NCBI RefSeq assembly: GCF_030269925.1
Contig: NC_085133.1
Location: 2,190,001 to 2,254,000, forward strand
Direction: 5' to 3'
DNA: 64,000 nucleotides
Origin: Bombyx mori
Lineage: Eukaryota; Arthropoda; Insecta; Lepidoptera; Bombycidae
Shown: positions 1 through 13,033 of the stretch, in pieces
How the letters are laid out: each line of letters begins with the position of its first letter
How positions within the stretch are numbered: the first letter of the stretch is position 1
Translations under genes and position numbers: made by a program
Notes under the pieces: model-generated
What the model was told of the DNA's origin: nothing
Database searches by the model: none
What the model saw: the letters and a program-made list of their open reading frames with translations, nothing else

Positions 1-305
1 AATATTAATAAAGACAAACAATATTTAATCTATTCTCAATTTGACCACAGACGTCATGAACAAAAGTTTGACAATAAATAAGTAGTATGCATGCGTGTGT
101 GCGTCAAATACAAATATGTAGTGTGTGTATTGTTTTCTTTATTGATTTAAGGTATATTTTATGCATTATTTAAAAAAAAAATTAGCATTGTGCACTTCTT
201 CTCTATATTCTCTATAAGTGTGGAAAATTTCATACTTCTCCGTCCGCGCAATTTTCGTAAAAAGGGATACAAAGTTTCTGCTTCGCGTATTATTATATAG
301 ATAAA
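1..305 (+). repeat. Dispersed repeat family A, 3' part
   Basis: ATTAATAAAGACAAACAATA to GCTTCGCGTATTATTATATAGAT. Other copies are at 7865, 14948, 15390, 15705, 43924 and 44485. There is no coding capacity. The class is uncertain; possibly a non-autonomous Helitron. Confidence 0.7.
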
Positions 306-326
306 TTATAAATACAATGTAGGAGG

Positions 327-421
327 CGCATTTACGTTGTAGATGTCTATGGGCTCCAGTAACCACTTAACACCAGGTGGGCTGTGATCACGTCCACACA
401 TCTAAGCAATAATAAAAAACA
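327..421 (+). repeat. Bm1-type SINE 3' end
   Basis: GCGCATTTACGTTGTAGATG through AAGCAATAATAAAAAAC. It abuts the dispersed repeat at 1-305. Confidence 0.8.
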
Positions 422-639
422 AAAGATATGTATTTCGTCGTAAACAATGATACCTTCCGTTGGATTTTACCATACCTTACCGCTTAAGGCACGGAGGTTT
501 TCTTTAAACTATTATACAAATAATCACAACAAAAACACTGTTAAACTTTTCCATGATAATAATGTTGTAAGTTAATTAAATTTATCATGGTCAATCTAGC
601 CATGAAACGTTACTGATTCCGCGATAAAAATAATAACAC

Positions 640-921
640 CTACATCATTAAATTTTGATGGACACGAAATTTTAATGGAGATAAAACATTCCAACATTTT
701 AGTGTTTTTTGAGCAGCCAATGTAGTCTTTCTTTTTTGATTTTGTATAATACGTACACTTAAATTCCAAACAGTGCCACGGAAAATTGAATAGCTTCCGT
801 TATTAAGCAATATAGCTGGTTGAACCTTAGAACCGAAGTATTTGAGTTCGCTAATGCAGTATGAGTGTATGCAACCGTCAGCTATGACATTGATAATGTC
901 AACACATTGTACTATGGTCAA
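640..921 (-). pseudogene. Possible decayed SET/SMYD-like fragment
   Basis: A 93-codon minus-strand frame has the layout of the C-terminal SET part of insect SMYD proteins. It runs from a CxDIIN-type helix, through PAILLNNGSYSIFRGT at the place where SMYD proteins have a PxxxLLNHSCxPN box, to a VRIIQN strand. The key NHSC residues are not conserved, and upstream continuation is broken by stops. Read as a remnant at best; chance resemblance is quite possible. Confidence 0.2.
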
Positions 922-1456
922 GGCGTATTGTTAAACCACACGCTTTGATACGACCGCCTTTTGTCTGCGGAGCTATGGCGCACCATATCAAATAAGCAAA
1001 TAAATCCATGGAATTAATTGCCATATTATTATTACGTCTAGCTGCCTATATAATAATTTTATTTACCTCAATAAGGAGCACAATTTTGGTAATACAGTAA
1101 AAAAACTTGGTGATTTCCAATGTGTCATATCCGACTACCCACCTTTTAAAAGATCCTAGTGATCGTTGATGATCTACACAGTCTTCGATAGTTAAAAATA
1201 ATAAAGGGCTTCATGATAGAATGGATATATTATTTAAGCAGGTTACGACAAAAATATTCTCCAACGAGCCAGAGAAATTGCTCGGTAGACCAAAAGTTCG
1301 GAACTTGTATATACCTATGCGAATCTTAAAAATTTCGTTAGCTACATTCAAGCATCTATCAAATATCCTGTGTTCTATTATAGCTAGCCACACAGACCTT
1401 GTGAGTATAATAAGCAAAGTAACACCCAAACCCAAATATAAATGATACAAGTTCAT

Positions 1457-1990
1457 GAAAACCGGTCCTTGTTGAAGAATCCTGGAAGGTTCACTTCACC
1501 GTCTTTTTAATTAGTCTTAGTTCTCTAGGATCCTACTGTACGAGTGGTATATTCGAGGCAAAGCTTAACATAGAATTGAAGGAACGCACTAATGGGAAAA
1601 ATGACTATTTCCGATGCAATGTATATTTCATTAAAGAAAACCGGTCCTTGTTGAAGAATCCTGGAAGGTTCATTTCACCGTCTTTTTAATTAGTCTTAGT
1701 TCTCTAGGATCCTACTGTACGAGTGGTATATTCGAGGCAAAGCTTTCCATAGAATTCAAGGAATGCACTAATGGAAAAAAGACTATTTCCGATGCAATGT
1801 ATATTTCATTAAAGAAAACCGGTCCTTGTTGAAGAATCCTGGAAGGTTCATTTCACCGTCTTTTTAATTAGTCTTAGTTCTCTAGGATCCTACTGTACGA
1901 GTGGTATATTCGAGGCAAAGCTTTCCATAGAATTCAAGGAATGCACTAATGGAAAAAAGACTATTTCCGATACAATGTATATTTCATTAG
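1457..1990. repeat. Three-copy tandem repeat, unit about 179 bp
   Basis: GAAAACCGGTCCTTGTTGAA starts at 1457, 1636 and 1814. Copies 2 and 3 are almost identical; copy 1 differs at a few sites (AACATAGAATTG against TCCATAGAATTC). There is no open frame across the units. The sequence itself is not recognised. Confidence 0.92.
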
Positions 1991-4900
1991 GCACGTTTCA
2001 CGATGCGCGTTATCAGATCAACATCGAGATGTTACGATCGTTACGTCGAGATAAAACACATGCAACCGACACAAAATGTAGCTTAATTTGTTTCTAAATT
2101 ACTATTGCAACTTGATTTCGTAGACATTTCCAATTATTGCAGTAAGAATAGTCATGTTGATATGGCTGGGTGGAGATGTAGAGACAACGACTGTTGGTAC
2201 AGAGCATAGATAATACACATAAACAAGTTATAGATAAGCAACTCAAGCACTCAACAAAAATGTTTACGGGCGTCGGCCACTAGATGGCCTCGTTTCGATT
2301 AGTTTCTCATTGCTCCTGTAGATGGCAGTAACATATTGCCTATCCTATATTTTATTTTTAATGAAGGACTTTGTACATTTTCAGAAACCACTAATTGATA
2401 AAATTTATTCAATTTGTCTATAACAAATAAAGACTTGTATGATTTATATTTTATTTTATTTTATGTATTTAGTTACACAATAATTAAATGTCTTAACTAT
2501 AACAACGGATAAGTTTAAGGGCATCCGCTACAAGATGTCGATAGTTTTCATACAAGATAAATATTTTTCTTAAAGTATCACAGTTTCAGGGCCCTGGTAC
2601 CAGAGTTATTTAATGGAATGTGTCACGCGCAAAAACCTTATACGAATGTGTGGTTGGACAACTTGACAAAGTTCGTCCCAAGTTCGATGCTAGCCGTTTC
2701 CAAGCCGTGCCTTTAGACAGTTATGAGAAGAGCTTCAAAATTAATTGGCCCATAAGTCTCTTATTGGGTCATTACAAAGATTTATTTTACTGAAGGTATT
2801 TTTAATTAATGAAAATAAAAACATGAACGGAAAGCCGTGATTTTCAATTGTATGTATTGGTATTACGGTTGCTTTTTGGAAGAATCAAGAAGTTAGCACA
2901 CATGTATCTATTCCTGCAGTACAGTACCTTGATGAAAGATATTCATTACACATTATTTTTTTCTATATAAATACTGAGGCGTTTAATTTTATACCAGATG
3001 ATATTACTTCGTATGAATACCGGGAGTCTTATATATTTAATCAGACTTCAAACGGTCATTGCCCCTGATAAATATATGATCATATGATCACTAGTTCTAC
3101 TAACAACACAAGTTTGACATACACTTACCCATTCACACGGTAATGAGCAGTACCTCGTTCAATACAACTCTATAAGCTTCATTAGCAATTTAAGCATATC
3201 ACACACGAAATAGAACATATGGAGTACAAGTTTATACCACGCACGCTTCAAGTCTATGAAGTAATAACCGAGCACCAATAATACAAAACATAGAACACAG
3301 TAACATAACCTTTTATATGTACTTATAACCATCTGTAATAAATCTACGAAAATCTAGAAAAAAAAAAAAATGTTCTCCGGAGATACTTTACACGTTCAGT
3401 GTTGCATGACATTATGGACTGAGGTTAATGGTTTGATGGCGTGACTATTGAGGATCAAAATAATTGCGCACCGAATTATAGTTAAATCGTTCATTATATG
3501 TAATATTTTGGTGTTCGTAATCATCATTTTGTGGTGACTGAAGTGGACATGTCAACAAAATGGTTTGTGGTATATTTTTATTGATCGGGTGCTTAGACTA
3601 CAGTCATATCAGGCTTTAAACAAAACACAGCCTCATTGAACCGAGTGGACGAGAGATTGTGGCTTTTCATTACTAAATGTTAGATTATATAAAGTTTATT
3701 TTCAAATAAAAATAAAACTCACAATAGTCTAATTAAACGTTCAGTAAATGAAAACGCAATTTGTGCAAGGTGTGCTTTAAAGTTTTATTAAGCTCGAACA
3801 AAACTTTACTTGACTACAACAATCACCTCTGGCCTGATAAATTTTGGTAATTAATTTCTTCATATGTTTTAGTTTCTTCAATCTTATTACGACACATTTA
3901 ATTAAGTCTCCTATGAATACCAAGTTCAAAGTCAATAGCATAGTCAGAAATCAATCAATATAATATCAATTGGATTGATCAGTACTGTTGCTTCAGTACA
4001 ATTTTCGAGTGAAATCTTGTAGGCGTAGCGAATAAAAATGTATAAATAAAATGACAAGGATAAAAGAATGGATAAATAATTAGTTGTCTTTTTTATATAA
4101 AACTAACAACTGATGGTCACAAGGTATTGTATACAAATTCAACATTACAACATATAAATACAAATCGCGACAACATGTATCTTACTTTAAATGTGGCCTT
4201 AGCAATAATTGCTTATTCCTGACGTGCTATATAAGTTTTTTTTAAATACGAACGAAGAAAACATTGATCTCAAAATCATTGGTAAAAAGGATGATTTAAA
4301 ATAACAATGAAACACATTAAAACTGATGTTTTTTAGCTTGAACGTGTAAAGGACGCCGAAACATTACCACAGGTATCTTATTTTTTATATATTTTGGACC
4401 GACTCAAAGCCAAAACGGCCATTAGGTGAGAAATTTAATCTGAAACTAGCGATATCCAAGCCGGGACCGACGCAGATAAAAGGCCAATCGATATGTGTCA
4501 CAGTTTGCGCGTTATGGGTAATCAGGCATCGCTTGAAAAGGCTTAATGGCTAAATGCGGAGGGCTAGGGAGCGTTTATTTATTCTTATTTCGCTCAGTGA
4601 CCTGGATCGAAGGGTTAGTCTATTTGTTCACGAACAACGTGGATCTATTTACGAAGCCAGTTGCTGGAACTTGGGAATTAGAGCGTATAAAGAGATAATT
4701 TTCAAGGTATGCAGAATAGGATGCAATAGGAGAGAAAGTTCGAAAGTTGTCGTCATATCGTATGCACGGCCGATGTTATAGGTAATAGCACCATCATTAG
4801 CTCAACATACTTTATAATTAAAAACACATTTTGCAGATATTATAACTGAAACGACTGATTGATTTGCGATAAAGCTTGGAATCGTAGCAAGGCTAATTAC

Positions 4901-6455
4901 AACAACCCCCAATACTACTAATGTTCTCAAAGATATTTGAGGCGTGATTTCCAAATAATTTTTGTTTTAAATAATTACATTGAACAACAATTACTTTTAA
5001 ACGATATTTATGAACGAATATAAGGTCACAATTCAAGAGTTTACAGGAAAAATTAACACATAAAACGCGATAACGATTTGTATGTAATAAATGGATAGTT
5101 TGGCCAGAATACAAATTTGTTTATGTAAACTTTGATTTCTCCCTTATTTTTCCAATAACTACTGGCGCTTTTTGTCTAGACTCATTTTGCATTTCGAACA
5201 ATTTCGTTTTTTATATTGTTTTCAAGCTGAATCTATTCATTAATTACTACCATACCAACTTGGCGCTCTTCTCATTTCTAGGTCTATTATAAACAAAACG
5301 TTTGTCAGCAGATCGTGAGCCGGTCATAACTCAATCAAACTAATATTTACTTGATATAATGATATATGTTGTACTGACCTATTTAACGTCCCAATTTGTT
5401 TCTTTATCTTTAAATTTATATGTTTTAAAAAAAAAGAGCTATCCAATTTTAGTGTGATGCAGTACCTATCAAATTCTTTGCATGACTTTTTAGTCAAAGT
5501 ACCGAGGATTTCATTTTATATAATTTGATGGTACATTGGAGTAACAATTTTTCCTAGAAGCGTAGAGATTTAGTTTTTAGTTATTTTTAGTGACAGTTGT
5601 GAATCATTGATGGATTTTAGCCACACATTTAAATTGCATATCCAATCTTTAAGAAACCAGTTGACCGTTTGTAAAATTGTGAAAACTCTTTAATTCCTTT
5701 CCTGTTTTTATTTTTTTTAATTTTTAATTTAATTTCACTGGTATGTAGAAGTTTTACAACAATCTTTGATTTTAGTTTTTTTTACTACGAAAATGTTCAG
5801 TATCTCATTGTTTTAGTTTTAAACCAAATTTATCGCTAAATTAAGTAAGAAACTCGACTTTTATTATATCTTACTAAAATTCACTACCTATGAGATGGTG
5901 CCCAAATATTTTGAAATTTAACACATTTTTAGAGCACAATTTTGCGTAATATTTTCTAGTGTACCAATTACACCAGACCACGGACACGAACTGCGCTTCT
6001 TGTGGTATTTTTGCAGTTTAATGTACATCTTTAAAAACAAAAACAAAAAAAAAACGTTTACTTCATTTCTTGTGTAGTTTCATGATAGTCATATTTCAAA
6101 CAGTAAGTACGCTGCGATTTGCTTTCAAGACTCATTTCAGTTTAAACACCAGACTATCTAAAGGAAGACTTTGTTTTTCGCGTATTTGTATCTTTGGCAC
6201 GCTCTGCAGACTTTTTAGTTATTTTTAGGTTTTAAATTCGTCTAATTATGACAGATTGATTAGATAGATTCAAAACAACGAAAGAATCTCTTTGCTAAAC
6301 CTTGTATGAATCGTAATAGAAACTAATATGACAATAAGCACTAACAACCGGTAAGGTAGCAGATGCATTTCCTGTAACTAGACCTAAGGTCAATTCAGAG
6401 TTAAAGAATAATTTTGTTCTAAGTAATACTGTACCAAATACGTTACAGGAGTAGA
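1991..6455. other. Intergenic, no gene seen
   Basis: AT-rich single-copy-looking sequence on both strands. The longest frame (75 codons at 4554) has no recognisable motif. No clear mobile element was found. Confidence 0.5.
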
Positions 6456-6731
6456 GTTCATCCATACTACCTGGAGCCACTGCGGTCATCCACAGTGCGT
6501 TTCCAGAGGTCTTTTTTGCCACGTACCATCCGGCTATGGAATGAGCTCCCCTCCACGGTGTTTCCCGAGCGCTATGACATCTCCTTCTTCAAACGAGGCT
6601 TGTGGAGAGTATTAAGCGGTAGGCAGCGGCTTGGCTCTGCCCCTGGCATTGCTGAAGTCCATGAGCGACGGTAACCACTCACCGTCAGGTGGGCCGTATG
6701 CTCGTCTGCCTACAAGGGCAATAAAAAAAAA
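6456..6731 (+). mobile_element. jockey/CR1-type LINE 3' end
   Basis: Same family as 22602-23220, in plus orientation. The last coding segment (SFLPRTIRLWNELPSTVFPE, FFKRGLWRVL) is intact. Then come the GGTAGGCAGCGGCTTGGCTC 3' UTR and an A-tail. Confidence 0.8.
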
Positions 6732-6949
6732 GGAAATCCTGTTGATTGTAATATAAAGTGTCAAAATTTCAGAATTATGCCAACCCCCTAAGGAATTGAA
6801 TATTCGATCGTTTTTCAATGGTGATGCCTACGATCGTCCGACCGACGATGTCTTTTGTATCAAGCCGCACAAATCAGTTCAGGCACGTAAAACTTTTCCA
6901 AATAGAAACATGGCAGTACACGGTCTACTTTGATAATTGTAAATAGACA

Positions 6950-7312
6950 TGCTTTAACAAAAACCGACTTTAAATAGAACAAAAAAAAAAAAGATATTCA
7001 AAAACAACTTAATATACACTAAAAACAATAATCATCGAAATCGGTTGGCGTGGTATTGAATTATTGAGTTATTCATCTATTTGTCGCGCACGTACTTAAT
7101 GCAAATTTAAGACTTATATGGTTTTCTCATGGATACCATTATCAGAATTGGACTAAATGGGACGAAATGGGACCACACGGGAAGCGTCAGCTTTCTAATA
7201 AAAAAAGAATCATCAAAATCGATTCACCCAGTCAAAAGTTATGAGGTAACAAACATAAAAAAAAAAACATACAGTCGAATTGAGAACCTCCTCCTTTTTT
7301 GAAGTCGTTTAA
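6950..7312. repeat. Moth dispersed repeat, AT-rich
   Basis: AATCATCGAAATCGGTTGG, AATCGATTCACCCAGTCAAA and GAGAACCTCCTCCTTTTTTG recall a common lepidopteran repeat. The class is not determined. Confidence 0.4.
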
Positions 7313-7542
7313 AACAGTGTCATAACACTCGGAGACGCGAGCGGTCTACGTATTGTTAGATCCCACATACTTTTACATAACATGCATCAAAGAGAAATAT
7401 TATGGCGGAACAGAAAACAAGATTCTTAAGAACCCTTTGTTTTAGGTATGACAACGTTTAGGTGACTGAAATATGTTTTCCTGTTAGTTGCTTATAATTT
7501 ATTGTGTATTTATCTAATGTTTATGTTTTAAATCTACATTTT

Positions 7543-7790
7543 TTTTTTATTGCTTAGATTGGTGGACGAGCTCACAGCCCACCTGGTGTTAAGTGGTTAC
7601 TGGAGCCCATAGACATCCACAACGTAAATGCGCCACCCACCTTGAGATACAAGTTCTAAGGTCTCAAGTATAGGTACAACGGCTGCCCCACCCTTCAAAC
7701 CGAAACGCATTACTGCTTCACGGCAGAAACAGGCGGGGTGGTGGTACCCACCCGCGCGGACTCACAAGAGGTCCTACCACCAGTATAGTA
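7543..7790 (-). repeat. Bm1-type SINE, 3' half
   Basis: T-run, ATTGCTTAGATTGGTGGACG, body to GAGGTCCTACCACCAG. The head half is absent. Confidence 0.88.
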
Positions 7791-7864
7791 GACTATTTTG
7801 AAGTTCCATGCTTATATCGTCCGTAGACATATCGTGGTAGGGTATTATAATTTTATCTATAATA

Positions 7865-8262
7865 TATTATATTAATACGTTAACCAAAAACTTTATACCC
7901 CTTTTTAGGAATATTGCGCCGACGGAGGAGTATGAAATTTCTCACGCTTATAGAGAATATAGAGTAGGTATGCAGAATACAATTTTTAATTAATTATGCA
8001 TAGAAAAATAATAATACACACACTACCATGTATTTGACGCACACACGAATGCATACTATTTGTTTATTGTCAAACTTTTGTTATTGCAATCCGTGGTCAA
8101 ATTGAGAATAGATTAAATATTGTTTGTCTTTAATAATATTGTCTAAAGTTTAGTCTTGGCGAAATCTGTGATTATAGAAGTACAATAGTCTTTGACAATA
8201 GAAAAATAAAAGTGTACAAACTTATAATTTGAATTAATTATAGTCGAATTTCGACTAGCCCC
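7865..8262 (-). repeat. Dispersed repeat family A, near full length
   Basis: Complement of the family: from ATTAATACGTTAACCAAAAA to ATTATAGTCGAATTTCGACT. Confidence 0.7.
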
Positions 8263-9015
8263 CACCACTAGTTCGTTTAGAAGGCTGATGAGCCTATGAG
8301 CATTGGTGACCATTGCTTATGGACAAAGCACGAGGCACAAGCATGGGGCTACCGTTGCGGACTCACAGCACCGAAGAATAACCATCACAGAGGGGAAATT
8401 CACTATAGAGGTTGTTCATGCAGACAGGTTATCCAGATATTCACAGTATCCATAGTCGATTATCTTCCATGATGTGGCATTAGGGGGTTGAGTTTTACTG
8501 ATTGTAAAGCGTATTTAGTTCGCATGTACAGGTATGACCGTACTGCCTATTTCCTATTAATGCTGTCTGGTTAGAAGGGTCGAACCCCCGTAAAACAATA
8601 TAATGGTAGTTCAATCTCAGGCTTGAATGGGGGGTATATAAGTTGCAATTTATAAAAGCTCACCAGTAAGAACGTGATTCCTATGCCAAGTCAATTCTAA
8701 TAACATTTAGCATCGAGTAAAAGGTGCCAAAATGCGTGCGTTAATTTGTCTACACTTCCAATCATCTAATCAATGAAGCAGTTAAGCTCCTAAAGATTAA
8801 TAAGCTGAAGGGCAAATTAAACTCAAATCCCTGCTTCCCGAATATTCTCGATTACATTAAGCCGAATGTCCGAAGTTCACTCTTAATTAACAAAACGTAA
8901 TCCTACTGAATTGCCTTCAACACTAATTTCGAGTCCGCGTCGGCTCGGATTAATCTGTAAGACAACGATCTGTATTATATTATAATATAATATTCATATT
9001 ATAGATTTGAAAGCC
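8263..9015. other. Intergenic, nothing recognised
   Basis: No coding signal and no repeat that I can match inside the window. Confidence 0.4.
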
Positions 9016-9446
9016 TTATTTATTGCATAGATGGGTGGACGAGCTCACAGCCCACCTGGTGTTAAGTGGTTACCGGAGCCCATAGACATCTACAACGTAA
9101 ATGCCGCCACCCACCTTGAGATATGAGTTTCAAGGTCTCAGTATACTTACAACGGCTGCCCCACTCTTCAAACCGATTACTGCTTCACGACAGAAATAGG
9201 CAGGGTGGTGTTATCTACACGTGCGGACTCACAAGAGGTCTTACCACCAGTAATTACGCAAATTATAATTAGACGATTTTGATTTTTATTACTCGATGGA
9301 ATTACACTTCACCGTGGAAGTCAATCGTGAACATTTGTTAAGTTCGTATTTCATTAGAAAAATTGGTACCCGCTACGGGATTCGAACACCGGTGCATCGC
9401 TACATACGAATGCACCGGACGTCTTATTCTTTAGGCCACGACGCCT
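9016..9446 (-). repeat. Bm1-type tRNA-derived SINE, full length
   Basis: Reads from the T-rich tail end (TTTATTGCATAGATGGGTGG) to the tRNA-like head complement (CTTTAGGCCACGACGCC). Confidence 0.88.
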
Positions 9447-9626
9447 GTCAGTCTGTTTATTTGTTAATATTCCGCAAAAATCTCCTAACGAATTTAAATG
9501 TAAATTCGCATACAGATTACAACGCAATGTAATACCTTGGATAGATGAGATTAAGCCTGGTGTATCTATAATACTATAATATATTCGATTGTGTTTGCAA
9601 GCTGGTAATTTTATGTAATTTCTTCT

Positions 9627-9770
9627 TCTTCTTAGTCGTGTCCGTCATGACAGAGGATCGTGGTTGGTGGTCATCATTCTAGCACAAACACATTCTCGCC
9701 AACGATTCCAATGTATCACGTTCTAAACGCCACAATGCGCAGTACTTACGTGACTATAGATTCACAAATT
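9627..9770 (-). repeat. LINE-like 3' end with TTC tail
   Basis: TTCTTCTTCTTAGTCGTGTC, then CATGACAGAGGATCGTGG. Same family as the insertion at 13271. Confidence 0.5.
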
Positions 9771-10279
9771 TACTTGTAGGTTATGGATTAATAAAAGACA
9801 CATTTTGTCTCGAAAAAACACAATGAGTTAAATTCTTTGCGAATACGAAATTTAAAGCAGGTCATACCGCGGAGCATGTCTAGTCGTATTAAGAAGGAAA
9901 CGTCAGAGAAAACTGAAATACCGAATTAAAATTTGAATATATTTCAGCAAAACTCTCTTAATCTCGAGCATTGAGTATGCTATGACAGTAAAAAAAGAAA
10001 TTTTTTTAAATCTTAATTTTAACAAATCTCTATGTGCATTTATTTATGTAATATGCAAGTGTATAGTTACGATACCGTCTTACGTTCTAAACATGTGCTA
10101 CGGAGATCTTTACTGGTAGTGCGTTATGTAATCCCGCACGGTATGGTACGAATATCAAAGTATATCGGCCGCAACGCGACTTCGACCTAATGTGTCAATG
10201 TGGGTCAACATCGATGGGTCATACTTATTCGTACATAAAACTTTAAAAAAAGAAAAGAAAGGAATCTGGAGTATTTAAT

Positions 10280-10740
10280 TCTGTACATGACCTCCCCCGG
10301 TTTTAGGGTTACGGGTCAACATAAGGAGCAGGGCTGCGAGGCGCGCTATTTACACTAGCGCGCTGCACAAAAGCTGTCCTACAGAATTGCTGTATAAGAG
10401 CATCCGATTGGCTGTGTATCAGGATCCGATCTGGCAGGCTGGTTCTGGTCCAGCGGAGTATTCCGGGACACTTGTGGCACCGCCTGGGTTGGTCTGACGG
10501 ACTGTCGTACCAAGACGGCCGACGTAGTTATTGACTATCGCGTAGTGGATGACTGACGTCGGTGAGAGTTTGGGACAAGGTTGCGTCAAGAGTTTGGTGG
10601 GTAGGGCCCTAAAATATCCTTGGGGCCGCGGCCCGTTTCTAACATTTGCAGGCTGTCAAGTCCCACATACCTCGCGCCCCTTCTAGACATTTAAAACCAA
10701 GTAGACCGTGACCTCTTCTGTCCTCACAGCAAGCAAAAAG
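10280..10740. other. GC-rich island, unexplained
   Basis: About 460 bp of GC-richer sequence (CGAGGCGCGCTATTTACACT, GGGGCCGCGGCCCG) between AT-rich flanks. There is no long open frame, no TIR and no match to the other repeats here. It could be an old LTR, a LINE fragment or a lost exon. Confidence 0.35.
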
Positions 10741-11044
10741 TAGGCTAGCGATCATCACATGACGAAAAAAAATATAATAATAATTACTGGTAACCCTACT
10801 TATATCTAAGAAATCTTCGGCCCCGTCACACTTAACGAAATAACCTCTAAACCCAAGATGTTAAAATCGTTGTTACATTGTTTATTCTGTTTCTTAAATT
10901 TGATCCTCATTGTACTCTGAAAATACCTCTCAGCTGACTCCGGTTTCGCTTGCGATACACTTTTTGTCTTGTCTTGTCTTTGTTTGTTTTGCGATGCATT
11001 TTATTGGTTGACGGTAGTAACGTTTTTTTAATACACCCGACGTT

Positions 11045-11316
11045 TCTATCTATATCTATAAAAATGAATTACTGTTCGTTAGTCTCGCTAAAACTCGAGA
11101 ACGGCTGGACCAATTTGGCTAATTTTGGTCTTGAATTATTTGTGGAAGTCCAGAGAAGGTTTAAAAGGTAGATAAATATGAAAATGCTCGGAATTAAATA
11201 AAAATAACAATTTTCCGGACGGATTCCTTTTGTTTGTTTTAAGTTTATTTTATACAAAAGTTTAGGTATTTTATTTATCGATTGAGGCACTACGAAGTCT
11301 GCCGGGTCAGCTAGTT
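11045..11316 (+). mobile_element. Helitron-like element, family 2
   Basis: Starts TCTATATCTATAAAAATGAA and ends CTACGAAGTCTGCCGGGTCAGCTAGT. The CTAG end and lack of TIRs fit non-autonomous Helitrons. Confidence 0.6.
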
Positions 11317-12545
11317 TAAAATAAATTCCAACAACTTTAAGAGACGTGTAAATGTGCACACGTATCAAGGGCCGTTGAATTTATTACTAATATTATGACC
11401 AGAATCACTTGGATGAGAAACTGTTTTAATTTTTAACCCAAGGTAGTTTGGAATTCTTATTTTCTCGGTTTCCCATCATAACTGGTTCTCTGGTTGAAAA
11501 CCGGGAATATGTTACATTGGAAAATCAGCCTCAAGAATTAGGATCTCTATGTATGTGCATTTGGGGTAGGTAAAAATAAGTTAAAACATCAATTGCGGAA
11601 CGCCGTCAAATACCATATTATTATTTCACGCAATATTTCATTTTACATTTACGTGAAATTTAAATAAAATCTTGAATTCTATAAATATTCGAACCACCAT
11701 TCTTTACCTTGTCGTGGGCAAAGAATAGCCATTGTAAAATCCAATCGAAACTTCCGCTTCGCATCTCAAGGTCAATAATAATTTAATATTAAAACAATAA
11801 TAAAATAAAAGCAAAACATTAACGGTCCCAACACTCATAAGCTGGACCGCGCGAGAGAGAGATGGGCAGATTTTCATGATGCGCATGCAGTGCGACGTCA
11901 CGCCGCGCGCTTATTCACAAACCTTACACAAGCGCAACGTGTGAATGTGTTGAAAGCGAGCTACATGGTAGACTGAGTGGAGGGTGTTAGGTTTTATTTT
12001 CGTTACGGAATTTCTTGATTCTGTCGCCGCGCTCAAAGCCCGCAATAAAAGCTATGCAATAGCTTAAAATCTACAAACAAACGGTAAGGCTGGTGCGATT
12101 TTGTTATACGAATACGCCCGAACGACGACACGCTTTCAATTATAATAACCAAGCATTTCATCTCACATTTACGTGACTAGAATAGAGAATAATCTTATCA
12201 CGCGAACAATAATTTAATGTAGAAATTTGTTGTTTTTGTTTACGAGAAATGTGTATTGTTTGAGAAAAATTACATACATCGTCATATATTTTAAATTGTT
12301 TTAAAAAATAAGTTCTCAATTTCAGGTCGCGAACGAATCCAAACCAAATCAAATTACTTTATAGTGAACATCGGATGTTCTAAAACGAATAATTAATTAA
12401 GAACGAAAATAAATCATTAAAATATTTTAATTCATGTCATAGTTGAATAAAATAATAATTCATTGCAAAAAGCCTTTTTTGCAGAAATTTCGCGATGGAC
12501 ATCCACAGTTTTAAGCCGTCGACTCTATAATCTATACTTCTATAC
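11317..12545. other. Intergenic, nothing recognised
   Basis: AT-rich. Short frames at 11704 and 12158 lack motifs. Probably old repeat debris. Confidence 0.4.
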
Positions 12546-13001
12546 TATCTATACTAATATTATAAAGAGGAAAGATTTGTTTGTTTGTTTGTTTCGAATA
12601 GGCTCCGAAACTACTGGACCGATTTGAAAAATTCTTTTTCCATTAGAAGCCGACATTGTCCCTGATGAACATAGGCTACTTTAAAAAAAAAAAAAATTTT
12701 TTTTTTTTTGATTTCATGTGTGTTTTAATTTTTCCGAAGCGAAGCGAGGGCGGGTGGGTCGCTAGTAATATTATAAAGAGGAAAGATTTGTTTGTTTAAC
12801 CGATTTAAAAAAATCTTTCACTGTTGGAAAGCTACGCTATCCCCGGGTGACATAGGCTATAAATATTATACTTTCAAAAAAAATAATAGAGATCCTTACT
12901 GAAACTCTAATAATGTTAATACAATGTGTAACAAAATTACCTAAAATTCTTTACATCGCGTGCGCTACTTCGCAAGCGAAGCCGGGGCGGTCCGCTGGTA
13001 A
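12546..13001 (+). mobile_element. Two head-to-tail Helitron-like elements
   Basis: Both copies start ATATTATAAAGAGGAAAGAT. Copy 1 ends with GAAGCGAGGGCGGGTGGGTCGCTAGT near 12766, and copy 2 starts there and ends with GCGGTCCGCTGGT. The CTAGT end and the 5' TACTAATATTATAAAG are typical of moth non-autonomous Helitrons; no Rep/helicase is present. Confidence 0.65.
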
Positions 13002-13033
13002 TCATAATAAATTATTTATTTATTTATTTATTT

